The notes under the pieces: generated by a model | Told to the model about the DNA's origin: nothing | Databases searched by the model: none | What the model saw: only the letters and a program-made list of their open reading frames with translations | Translations under genes and position numbers: made by a program | Assembly (NCBI GenBank): GCA_964624465.1 | Contig: CAZUZD010000232.1 | Span: forward strand, 1-10,005 | From: CAZUZD01 sp964624465 | GTDB taxonomy: Bacteria > Planctomycetota > Planctomycetia > Isosphaerales > Isosphaeraceae | Length of the DNA stretch: 10,005 bases | Direction of reading: 5' to 3' | Part shown: in pieces, positions 1 to 6,278 of the stretch | Numbering within the stretch: position 1 is the stretch's first letter | Layout: each line of letters begins with the position of its first letter

Positions 1-232
1 CCCGCGGTGAGCCCGGCTCGAACCGCCACCGCCGGCGCCGGTCGCGGCCGCCAGCCGCCGGTGGCGGTGGGGCGCGACGGCCCCGCCGTGGCAGGCGCAG
101 GGGCCGCCCGGTAGGCGTCGGGGGTCGGTCGGTCACTCAGAGGGGGTGGGGACCCGGCCCGGGCCGGAACGGCCGCATGGCGAGCGCGGGCTGGCGAGGT
201 GATGACCGGGTTCGTACCAGAACCGCCCGAAC
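1..232. other. Non-coding or unassigned left edge
   Basis: I see no supportable gene here. Plus-strand frame 2 stops at 8-10 and frame 1 stops at 112-114, so either could be the last codons of a gene entering from the left, but the encoded residues are low-complexity Ala/Gly/Pro/Arg and match nothing I know. An inverted repeat at 22-68 is listed separately. A short CGGT tandem run lies near 122-133. Confidence 0.4.
22..68 (+). terminator. Candidate hairpin terminator for a gene left of the window
   Basis: Bases 22-31 and 59-68 are perfect reverse complements (10 bp), and the 27-base loop can form a further short GC stem. No T-tract follows, so a classical intrinsic terminator is not shown. 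The hairpin starts 11 bases after the TGA at 8-10, which would fit the end of a plus-strand gene entering from outside. The context is so GC-rich that a chance repeat is possible. Confidence 0.25.
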
Positions 233-856
233 TCAGCCAGCCGGATTCGCCGCCCCGCCCGAGCCCGCCCCGGCGCCCGGCGGGAGCCCGGCCCGCTCCA
301 GGACCATCCGCAGGTAGGAGCGGGGCTCGACCTCGACCAGCCCGAGCTGCCCGGCCAGCGCCTGCACGGCCGCCTGCGCCGCCGGCAGATCGGCCGGGCC
401 GGCGGCCAGGGCCTCGACCTCGGCGAAGTCGCCCAGCCCCTCGACCCGGTCGAGCACCACCTCGACCGGCCGGCCCGCGAATTCCAGGTGGAATCCCTCG
501 CGGCGCTTGGCCACCCGCATCACCGGCCGGAACCCGAGCCGCTCCATCAGCCGCTCCAGCTGCGCCAAAGCCCCGGCGCCCGGCTCGAAGCCCAGCTCGA
601 TCTCCTCGCGGGTCTTCGTGGGCCCGGCGAGCTTCGGGCCCTTGTACGTCACACGATTCTCCGACCCGACCCGTCGCAGCCGCAGGGCCTCACCGCTGCG
701 GGCGAAGTCCCGCGCCGGGTGCGCCAGGTACAGATCCTCTTGCTCGATGGCCGTCTCAGCTCGTGCCCCCAGCGCCCGCAGCCGGTCGGCCAGGGCGGCG
801 TGGTCCACGGCCCGGAACTTGATCTCGACCTCGTAGCCGGTGGTGTCGTTGCTCAT
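233..856 (-). CDS. CYTH domain protein, class IV adenylate cyclase (CyaB) type
   Basis: This 207-residue protein is a CYTH (triphosphate tunnel) domain over nearly its whole length. The signature ExExK is visible near the N-terminus (E9, E11, K13). It is followed by basic strands expected to bind triphosphate (R59, R61, R62; K72 in TYKGPK; K81/R83), a second basic patch (R114, K117, R118, R119) and the acidic D136-R-V-E-G-L-G-D-F-A-E-V-E148 segment typical of the class IV cyclase branch, where acidic residues bind Mg/Mn. Known members convert ATP to cAMP or hydrolyse organic or inorganic triphosphates, so the cyclase reaction is inferred from the branch and not proven. The ATG at 856 is chosen because the fold begins eight residues later and the open frame further upstream only runs antisense through rpsR. 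The tail after about residue 190 is Gly/Ala/Pro-rich. The protein is probably cytoplasmic. It is divergent from rpsR with 183 bases between the starts, and I see no clear Shine-Dalgarno. Confidence 0.88.
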   Translation of the reverse strand: MSNDTTGYEVEIKFRAVDHAALADRLRALGARAETAIEQEDLYLAHPARDFARSGEALRLRRVGSENRVTYKGPKLAGPTKTREEIELGFEPGAGALAQLERLMERLGFRPVMRVAKRREGFHLEFAGRPVEVVLDRVEGLGDFAEVEALAAGPADLPAAQAAVQALAGQLGLVEVEPRSYLRMVLERAGLPPGAGAGSGGAANPAG

Positions 857-864
857 GGAGGGCG

Positions 865-894
865 AGCGTAATGGGGCCGCGGCCCGGCGGTCAA
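865..894 (-). promoter_or_regulatory. Weak candidate promoter for the CYTH gene
   Basis: On the minus strand, TTGACC (889-894) is followed after 18 bases by TACGCT (865-870). The -35 is close to consensus but the -10 matches at only three positions. Transcription would start almost at the ATG, giving a very short leader, which would fit the absence of a Shine-Dalgarno. This is a motif match only. Confidence 0.25.
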
Positions 895-916
895 CCGGCC
901 GGCGGTTTCGACGTGC

Positions 917-945
917 TTGACAGCGCCGGCACCGATCCGTAGACT
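917..945 (+). promoter_or_regulatory. Sigma70-like promoter of rpsR
   Basis: A perfect -35 hexamer TTGACA (917-922) is followed, after exactly 17 bases, by TAGACT (940-945), which keeps the conserved first T, second A, fourth A and last T of the -10. Transcription should begin near 951-953, giving a leader of roughly 88 bases before the rpsR ATG. It stands out sharply in such GC-rich sequence and matches the strong expression expected of a ribosomal protein gene. Confidence 0.7.
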
Positions 946-1025
946 GCTCGTTTCCGACCTGGTGCCAGGACAGCCCCCGTGGTAGGAGCGCCGGCCGCCG
1001 GCCCCGCGAACCGTTCGGCTTTGCT

Positions 1026-1029
1026 AGGA
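1026..1029 (+). promoter_or_regulatory. Ribosome binding site of rpsR
   Basis: AGGA lies 10 bases before the ATG at 1040. The match is short and the spacing slightly long, but it is the only purine run in reach and it supports this start. Confidence 0.5.
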
Positions 1030-1039
1030 ACCGAGCTTC

Positions 1040-1282
1040 ATGCCCCGCAAACGTTTCGGTCGTAACCGCAAGAACCGCTGCCGCTTCTGCACCCCGGACG
1101 GCTGCCCGCGCCCGGCTTACGTCGACTACAAGGACGTGGGCCTGCTGAAGAAGCTCTGCACCAACCAGAGCAAGATGTTCAGCCGCAAGCGGAGCGGCAA
1201 TTGCGCCGCCTTCCAGCGGGCCTCGAGCGCCGCCATCAAGCGGGCCCGCTTCATGGCCCTGCTGCCCTACGTCGGCGAGTGA
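1040..1282 (+). CDS. rpsR: 30S ribosomal protein bS18
   Basis: Small-subunit ribosomal protein of 80 residues. It sits on the platform of the 30S subunit next to bS6. The family core is plain: YVDYKDVGLLKKL (27-39), the R-K-R-S-G-N-C stretch (49-55) and the C-terminal IKRARFMALLPYV (66-78). The N-terminus is basic (MPRKRFGRNRKNR) and carries C14-x2-C17, with more cysteines at 22, 40 and 55. This is the cysteine-bearing form of S18, which may bind zinc, and it has a short insert (TPDGCPRPA) between the CxxC and the first conserved strand. In many bacteria rpsR lies between rpsF, ssb and rplI. Here it stands alone with its own promoter and terminator, so it should be monocistronic. A second rpsR copy elsewhere in the genome is possible and cannot be judged from this window. 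Confidence 0.97.
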   Translation: MPRKRFGRNRKNRCRFCTPDGCPRPAYVDYKDVGLLKKLCTNQSKMFSRKRSGNCAAFQRASSAAIKRARFMALLPYVGE

Positions 1283-1301
1283 TCGAACCCGTCCGGTTCG
1301 A
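1283..1301 (+). other. Hairpin directly after the rpsR stop codon
   Basis: Bases 1283-1289 and 1295-1301 form a perfect 7-bp stem with a five-base loop, beginning on the base after the rpsR TGA. No T-tract follows, so it is more likely a 3'-end stabilising or processing structure than the terminator, which lies 25 bases further on. Confidence 0.5.
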
Positions 1302-1325
1302 CCTCGACCCCGGATCCACCGCGAC

Positions 1326-1374
1326 CCCACACCCCACCGGCTCTGGCCGGGTTCCGGGGTGTGGGTTCGTTTTT
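1326..1374 (+). terminator. Rho-independent terminator of rpsR
   Basis: A 10-bp perfect stem (1326-1335 with 1356-1365) encloses an internal loop and a second 5-bp stem (1337-1341 with 1346-1350) closed by the tetraloop TCTG. A T-rich run TTCGTTTTT (1366-1374) follows the stem directly. The stem, loop and U-tract fit a classical intrinsic terminator. Confidence 0.9.
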
Positions 1375-1384
1375 GCGCGCTCGA

Positions 1385-1424
1385 CTCCGCCGGCACGGCC
1401 CCGCACCGGGGCCACCGGGCGGAG
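1385..1424 (+). other. Two-part perfect-stem hairpin of unknown role
   Basis: An outer 7-bp stem (1385-1391 with 1418-1424) and an inner 7-bp stem (1397-1403 with 1407-1413, loop CAC) are separated by a small asymmetric internal loop. All pairs are Watson-Crick. No T-tract follows on either strand. It begins 11 bases after the rpsR terminator and could be a back-up terminator, a structured leader element of the next gene, or chance in GC-rich DNA. Confidence 0.35.
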
Positions 1425-1691
1425 CGGGTTCGCGTTGCGCGCTGATCCGGATGCGACCGTGGGGATCGGAGCGCCGGGCCGGGCGCGGCGGGGTAGACCA
1501 CGGGCTCCGACGTTTCCGTGACCTGTGGCCCTACGAGCACGGCTGACGTCAGAATGGACTTGATCCTGCGAATGTGAGCCTTGCCGCCGTGAGCGCGGCC
1601 GGACTCACCTTGCCCGGATCGTCTCCCCTGCGTCGAATCCACCGCGGCTCCGGTCGGGCGTCCGATCGCCTCGGGCGTTCTCGAAGTCCTC

Positions 1692-1696
1692 AGGAG
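1692..1696 (+). promoter_or_regulatory. Ribosome binding site that fixes the start at 1706
   Basis: AGGAG ends nine bases before the ATG at 1706. No comparable site precedes the in-frame GTG at 1574. The protein from 1706 starts with the basic stretch and LE-x-LE-x-R tag usual at the extreme N-terminus of planctomycete surface proteins. Confidence 0.75.
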
Positions 1697-1705
1697 CCGC
1701 CCCCC

Positions 1706-4453
1706 ATGCGGTTCCCGCTCGGTCGCCGTCGTGCGCGCGCCCCCCGTCCCACCGCCGCCCGGCTCGCCCCCATCGAATCGCTGGAAGCCCGCACCCTGAC
1801 GGCCGCCGATCTCCAGGCATTGCGCCCGGGTCCGACGCTGACCGCCGCCGAGGTCGGCCGGCAGACTCCGAGCACCGCCGCCCACGCGCTCAATGCCCGG
1901 TTCGTGGAGTGGATCTCCACCGCCCTGGTGGCCACGCCGCTCTCCGCCGCCGAACAGGCGCGGCTGCTGGGGCGGATCGACCACGGCGGGTCACGCCAGC
2001 GGGCGGTGGCCCTGGTGCTCAGCACCCGCACCGGCCGCCAGGCCGAGGTGGAGACCACGTTCGAAGAACTGCTCCACCGGGCCCCCACCGCGCGCGAGCT
2101 GGCCCGATTCCAGGGAAAGGGCGGGGTCGACCAGTCGGTCCTGATCGGCGTCGTCGTGCAGTCGCGCGAGTATTTCCAGACCCGGGGCGGCGGCACCAAC
2201 GCGGGCTTCCTCCAGGCCCTGACCGCCGACCTCCTGGGTCGACCGGCCACCGCCGCCGAGTCGGCGGCCTGGCTCCGGCAGCTCGACTCGGGCGTGCCCC
2301 GGAGTCGTTTCGTCGCCAGCTTCCTCGCCAGCCCGGTCTACATCCAGCGAGCGACCGAGCGGATCGCCTGGCACGCCACGCCCGAGTCGATCGACCCCTT
2401 GCTCGTCCAGCAGGTCCGGACCGGCTGGCGCGGGCCGCATCCGCTGACGACCGCCAAGGCCATCGCCTACGGCTCGGAGGCGTTCCTCCGGCGGTTCCCT
2501 GACCCGGCCATCGTCGCCCCCCAGGCCCCTGCCGACTGGGTCTCGGGCAACGGGATCGTCCCCCGGTTCAGCCTGAACACCGTCTGGCAGCACGTGCCAG
2601 TCGGGCACCCCGGCTCTTATCAGGCCGCCGGGGCTTCGCCGCAGGGGACGCTCTGGATCGGCAACTCGCAGGCGCTCAGCGTCCGCGACCTCACCAGTCA
2701 GACGTCCCGGACCGTCTGGTCGGGCTTCGTCGATTCGGTGGCCCCGATCTCGGACACCGAGGCGTGGTTCATCGGGGAGGGTCCCTCCGATCCGGCGCCG
2801 ATCGTCGCGAAGCTGACCGTCGGTGGAGTCCCGGCGGTCGTCGCCCCGTTACCCTCGGGTGACCTGCCGGTCCAGATCGCGGCCTCCACCGACGGCCTGG
2901 TCTGGGTGCTGGGCCAGTCGGGGACCGTTTATTCCTATCAGACGGCCAGCCAGAGCTGGGTCACGATTGCCAGCAACGGCTTCCGCATCAGTCAGATCAG
3001 CGTCGGATCGGCGACGAATGTCTGGGCCATCGGCGCCATCCAGGGGTCCCCGGTGCTCCTGCAATGGGTGTCCGGCACCGGCTGGACCCACGATTCCTTC
3101 TTCGATGGGACGTCGCCCAACGCTGTCGCCGCCGCCGCGGACGGCTCGGTCTGGGTGGCCAACACCGTCCTGGGCCCGGAGGTCTATCTCCGACGGGCGG
3201 GCGGCTCCTGGTCGACCCCGGTCCCGCATCAGAAACCGCCGGGCGCGATCTTCGCGCTGACGGCGCTCGATGAGAATCGGGTCGCGGCTTCCATCGGCTC
3301 CAGCTTGTCGCCCGTGTCGGTGCTCTCCGTCGGGGTCGTCGATCGACCGGCGGTGGCCTTCCCCACCCCGACCAGCCAGTGGGACGTGGCCTACCAGGGC
3401 ATCACCACCTACTTCAACCTGGGCGCCCTGCCCAACGGGATCCGTTCGACCTATCCGATCGGGACGTCGAACTTCGATTACTACGTCGATCAGCTCACGG
3501 TGCGCAACGGCCAGACCACGATGCCCACGCCCGCGGGCGTTGACCCGGCCAACTGGGTCGTCGTCGCCGATCAGATCGTGCAAGAGTTGCTGGATGCCCA
3601 GGCCGTGCAGTCGCTGTTCAATCAACTGATCCTGGTCAACAACGCCATGGCGAAGGTGAGCCAGCAGGGGCTGCAGAACGCGGTCAACTACGTGGGCCTG
3701 ACCCAGCAGGAACAGAGCAACACTCTGATCGACCTGGGGATCGGAACCCTGTTCGAGTCCGCCGTTGCCGGGATTGCGACCCTGTTCTCGGGCGGCGCGG
3801 CCACGGTGGCCGCCGTGTTCGCCGCCTATGCTGACGCGGGCATCTCCGAGCTGACCGGTCAGTCCAGCCCCGGGCCCAACACGACGTATCAGGCGGCCTA
3901 TGCCGACCTGTACAACGACATGACGAACCTGTTCGACACCACGAGCGCCACCTACGGCACCGACCTGGCGACGATCACCGGCGATTACGGCAAGCTCTCG
4001 GCGGTCGGCTCGATCGTGCGGTCGTTCGTCTGGTCGGTGGTGGATGGCTCGCAGGAGGTGTACGCCAATGCCGCCCGGCCCTCGGTCGAGCTGAAGTACA
4101 TGCAGGACCTGAGCCGCGTGAAGTGGCAGGTCATCGAGGTGCAGAACCGCATCTGCACCGTCGAGATCTGCGCCAAGGTGAACACGCCGGACTACGACCG
4201 CTACGACCAGGTGCTCGAACAGTACAGCGACGGCCTGCGGGAGAACCTCTGGTTCGCGCACGAGCTGGGGGCCTCGACCAACCCGTTCCTGGACCCCGGT
4301 CCGTACCCCAGCCCCCAGTACTTCCAGTACCTGTTCAACCCACCCGTCCCGCCCTCGGGAAGCAACCAGATTCCCGGGCTGGGCGTGGTGCCCAGCGATT
4401 ACTTCGAGGGCAAGAACGGCTGGAATCTGAGCAAGGTCATCGTTCCCGGCTGA
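1706..4453 (+). CDS. Large exported-type protein: LE-x-LE-x-R tag, three DUF4214-like units, tectonin-like propeller
   Basis: This is a 915-residue protein. Residues 1-22 are Arg/Pro/Ala-rich, and IESLEARTLTA (23-33) is a degenerate form of the LE-x-LE-x-R (LEPR-XLL-like) tag found at the N-terminus of large planctomycete surface proteins; there is no ordinary signal peptide. Three units resemble the DUF4214 repeat: about 66-112 (most diverged), 114-157 (LLHRAPTARE ... SREYF) and 168-216 (LLGRPATAAE ... SPVYI). Tryptophans at 317, 354, 400, 440 and 483 recur about every 40 residues in motifs such as VWVLG, VWAIG and VWVAN, pointing to a tectonin-like beta-propeller over about 305-550, a fold often used for carbohydrate or lipid recognition. 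Residues about 555-915 match no domain I recognise; they include a Gly/Ala-rich hydrophobic stretch (682-712) and the only two cysteines, C817 and C822. A surface or extracellular binding role is inferred; the substrate is unknown. Confidence 0.8.
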   Translation: MRFPLGRRRARAPRPTAARLAPIESLEARTLTAADLQALRPGPTLTAAEVGRQTPSTAAHALNARFVEWISTALVATPLSAAEQARLLGRIDHGGSRQRAVALVLSTRTGRQAEVETTFEELLHRAPTARELARFQGKGGVDQSVLIGVVVQSREYFQTRGGGTNAGFLQALTADLLGRPATAAESAAWLRQLDSGVPRSRFVASFLASPVYIQRATERIAWHATPESIDPLLVQQVRTGWRGPHPLTTAKAIAYGSEAFLRRFPDPAIVAPQAPADWVSGNGIVPRFSLNTVWQHVPVGHPGSYQAAGASPQGTLWIGNSQALSVRDLTSQTSRTVWSGFVDSVAPISDTEAWFIGEGPSDPAPIVAKLTVGGVPAVVAPLPSGDLPVQIAASTDGLVWVLGQSGTVYSYQTASQSWVTIASNGFRISQISVGSATNVWAIGAIQGSPVLLQWVSGTGWTHDSFFDGTSPNAVAAAADGSVWVANTVLGPEVYLRRAGGSWSTPVPHQKPPGAIFALTALDENRVAASIGSSLSPVSVLSVGVVDRPAVAFPTPTSQWDVAYQGITTYFNLGALPNGIRSTYPIGTSNFDYYVDQLTVRNGQTTMPTPAGVDPANWVVVADQIVQELLDAQAVQSLFNQLILVNNAMAKVSQQGLQNAVNYVGLTQQEQSNTLIDLGIGTLFESAVAGIATLFSGGAATVAAVFAAYADAGISELTGQSSPGPNTTYQAAYADLYNDMTNLFDTTSATYGTDLATITGDYGKLSAVGSIVRSFVWSVVDGSQEVYANAARPSVELKYMQDLSRVKWQVIEVQNRICTVEICAKVNTPDYDRYDQVLEQYSDGLRENLWFAHELGASTNPFLDPGPYPSPQYFQYLFNPPVPPSGSNQIPGLGVVPSDYFEGKNGWNLSKVIVPG

Positions 4454-4470
4454 TCGCTGATCGGGCCCGG

Positions 4471-4499
4471 CGCGGCCGGGGTCGCCGACCCCGGCCGCG
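4471..4499. terminator. Perfect 13-bp hairpin between convergent genes
   Basis: Bases 4471-4483 and 4487-4499 are exact reverse complements around the three-base loop GCC. The hairpin begins 17 bases after the stop of the plus-strand gene and ends 21 bases before the stop of the minus-strand gene, so it can serve both. Neither strand has a following T-tract, so it may act as a T-less terminator or a 3'-end stabiliser. Confidence 0.6.
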
Positions 4500-4520
4500 A
4501 CAGAACGGGCTGGAGTCGGT

Positions 4521-6188
4521 TCAGGGGCGTGGCGCGGCTGCCGGCGCGGGCCCGGCCGCGGCGGGGCCTGGCTCGGCCACGGCGGGCAGGGGGCCGACGT
4601 GCTGGCCGAGCCCGCGGGCCCAGGCCATGGTGGCGAGGTACTTCGGGGCGGCCTGGATGTCCTGGCCGGTGTGTTCGAGCAGGCCCCAGCAGCCCCACTT
4701 GTCCCAGCCGGCGACGCTGGCGAAGTGGCAGAGCAGGTCGCCGCCGGCGGCCTCCCAGCCGGCGTAGAACCGGTCGTAGAGCTTGCCGATGCGAGGGTGG
4801 CGGTTGGCGGCCATCAGCAGCTTCGTCAGCGCCTCGTTGTTCTCGCCGCCCTGCACGCCCACGAAGTGCTGGCCGCCCTCGTAGGCCACCAGCCTCAGGC
4901 CGCGCGACTTCGCCAGGGCCTGGTTCTGCGCCATCCAGTCGAGCACCTTGGGCAGGGCCTGCGCCTCGACCTCGTCGAAGAACCGATCGACCGTCCAGGT
5001 GCTGACCTCGGCCGCGGTGAGCCCCTCGCCCTTCTCGGGGATGCTCATCCCGATGTAGGGGGCGATCGCCAGCGCGTCGGCCTTCCGGGCGGCGTCCTGC
5101 CAGCCGAGGATCTCGCGGCCCGTGTTCGGGTTGGCGTCCTGCGCCGCCAGCACCCGCACCAGGCGGTCGTGGCCGCCGAGCACCTGCTCGAAGATCGCGA
5201 AGATCTCCAGCGACCGCTGCGCCGTGTAGCGGAGGCCAGCCTGGCCCTGGTTCCGCGAGAGCCCCAGCCGCGTCCCCTCCTGGACCGAGTGCTGGTGCTG
5301 GTCGAACATCGGGTTCCAGACCTCGTTGGAGTACTCCAGGTACGCCTTGCGCTTCGGGTCGAGCCGGTCGCGCACCACGGCGGCGAACTGGCGGACGTAG
5401 TCGTCGTCGGCCAGGTGCGGCAGGCAGAACCAGGCGTCAGCCTCGAGGCGGTTGGCCAGGTCGCAGAGCAGCTCCACGGGGATGCCCTTGACCGTGAAGG
5501 TCGCATCCTCGACCACCGGGCGGTCGGCCCAGGTGCGCTGCTTGCTGTTGTTCGTGAGCATGAAGTCCATGAATCGCAGGCAGGCGACGCCCTGCCAGCG
5601 CTCCAGGAACGTCGGGTTCCACGGGTTGGCCGCCAGGCTCTCGAGCGTGACGCCCGGCAGCAGCACCTGGATGTCCCGCACCGGGTCCGACGGCTCGGTC
5701 TCGCGGATCTGCAGGAAGAACCCGCCGCGGCCGGCGGGCATCCGCACCTGCATGCCGCTGCGGGACTCGGAGACGACCTCGCCTTCCGAGATCCGCACCT
5801 TGCCCTGACCGGTCCAGTGCACGGTGTACACGCCGCCGGGGGTCCAGCCCTTCGAGTCGGTGACCAGCGGGGTCTCCGCAAAGCACCCCGGCTCCAGCCG
5901 CTTGATCCAGCCGCGCTCGTCCAGTTCCAGCGGCGGGCCGCCGCCGAACGGGGCCCCCGGCTTCTGGCTGAGCCAGGCCCTTGAGAACCGGAACACGTCG
6001 GCGAACGGGACCTCGCTGTTCCAGTCGGCCGGCCCCGTCAGGTTGATCCCCAGCGCCGGCTTCGGGGGCGGGGGCGGGGGGAACGGGGCCTCCGGCTGCC
6101 AGCAGCCCAGACCGGCCGGCAGGAGCACGGCCAGCAGGAGCATCAGCCGGGGGGCACAGAGATGGGCGCGGGCGGGCACGGTGGGCAT
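4521..6188 (-). CDS. Putative lipoprotein, glycoside hydrolase clan-A-like
   Basis: A 555-residue protein. The N-terminus has a basic start, a hydrophobic core (LMLLLAVLLPAGLG) and C29, giving a lipoprotein-type signal, although G at -3 is an atypical lipobox. A proline-rich linker follows (about 35-44). The body looks like an (alpha/beta)8 hydrolase: YLEYSNEVWN contains the Asn-Glu pair (N288-E289) that in clan GH-A marks the acid/base, and LVAYEGGQHF near E437 is placed where the nucleophile glutamate would be. Many aromatic residues, and the long N-terminal part (about 45-200) with beta-rich character, could form a separate domain. The Ala/Pro-rich tail after about residue 530 is low complexity. 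The role is inferred as polysaccharide cleavage or binding at the cell envelope; the GH family is not identified. The ATG at 6188 is preferred to an in-frame TTG at 6203. It lies 90 bases downstream of the DUF1570-type gene on the same strand. Confidence 0.72.
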   Translation of the reverse strand: MPTVPARAHLCAPRLMLLLAVLLPAGLGCWQPEAPFPPPPPPKPALGINLTGPADWNSEVPFADVFRFSRAWLSQKPGAPFGGGPPLELDERGWIKRLEPGCFAETPLVTDSKGWTPGGVYTVHWTGQGKVRISEGEVVSESRSGMQVRMPAGRGGFFLQIRETEPSDPVRDIQVLLPGVTLESLAANPWNPTFLERWQGVACLRFMDFMLTNNSKQRTWADRPVVEDATFTVKGIPVELLCDLANRLEADAWFCLPHLADDDYVRQFAAVVRDRLDPKRKAYLEYSNEVWNPMFDQHQHSVQEGTRLGLSRNQGQAGLRYTAQRSLEIFAIFEQVLGGHDRLVRVLAAQDANPNTGREILGWQDAARKADALAIAPYIGMSIPEKGEGLTAAEVSTWTVDRFFDEVEAQALPKVLDWMAQNQALAKSRGLRLVAYEGGQHFVGVQGGENNEALTKLLMAANRHPRIGKLYDRFYAGWEAAGGDLLCHFASVAGWDKWGCWGLLEHTGQDIQAAPKYLATMAWARGLGQHVGPLPAVAEPGPAAAGPAPAAAPRP

Positions 6189-6230
6189 CGGGGGCGGGCT
6201 CAAGGGTGCGGAACGGTCCAGGGCCAGGGG

Positions 6231-6244
6231 CCGGCATCGGCCGG
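6231..6244 (-). other. Small hairpin in the gap between the two minus-strand genes
   Basis: A 5-bp stem (6231-6235 with 6240-6244) with a four-base loop lies in the 90-base gap between the DUF1570-type gene and the lipoprotein gene. It has no T-tract and is too short to be called a terminator, so read-through and co-transcription remain possible. Confidence 0.25.
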
Positions 6245-6278
6245 AACGGCCCGGGAGAGTGTTCGAACGGACGGGGAT

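Larger units (their letters stand above)
1375..1705. other. Intergenic region between rpsR terminator and the large surface-protein gene
   Basis: About 330 bases without a supportable gene; the open frames here are short or antisense. It holds a two-part hairpin (1385-1424, listed separately), the 8-base palindrome TGACGTCA (1544-1551) and a GTGAG/CTCAC inverted repeat (1589-1593 with 1604-1608). A GTG at 1574 is in frame with the downstream gene, but the ATG at 1706 with its AGGAG site is a better start. I find no convincing -35/-10 pair for the downstream gene. Confidence 0.5.

Noticed and set aside
199..871. Plus-strand open frames opposite the CYTH gene
   Set aside because: Proline/Arg-rich translations typical of the reverse of a GC-rich gene, with no family resemblance.
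1283..1310. GGTTCGA motif resembling a tRNA T-arm
   Set aside because: No anticodon arm, D-arm or acceptor pairing can be built around it. It is explained by the 7-bp hairpin after rpsR.
1544..1551. TGACGTCA palindrome as a regulator site near the large surface-protein gene
   Set aside because: A single 8-base palindrome without a nearby promoter or second copy is weak evidence, and no cognate regulator is in the window.
1574..1705. In-frame GTG at 1574 as an earlier start for the large surface-protein gene
   Set aside because: It adds 44 residues unlike an export signal and lacks a ribosome binding site, while the ATG at 1706 has AGGAG at good spacing and begins the expected tag region.
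857..1984. Minus-strand open frame extending upstream of the CYTH gene to 1984
   Set aside because: It runs antisense through rpsR and its terminator and encodes low-complexity Arg/Gly-rich sequence. The CYTH fold starts right after the ATG at 856.
2849..4261. 470-codon open frame antisense to the large surface-protein gene
   Set aside because: It is a codon shadow of high third-position GC on the other strand: Arg/Gly/His/Asp-rich, no recognisable domain, and no ribosome binding site seen.
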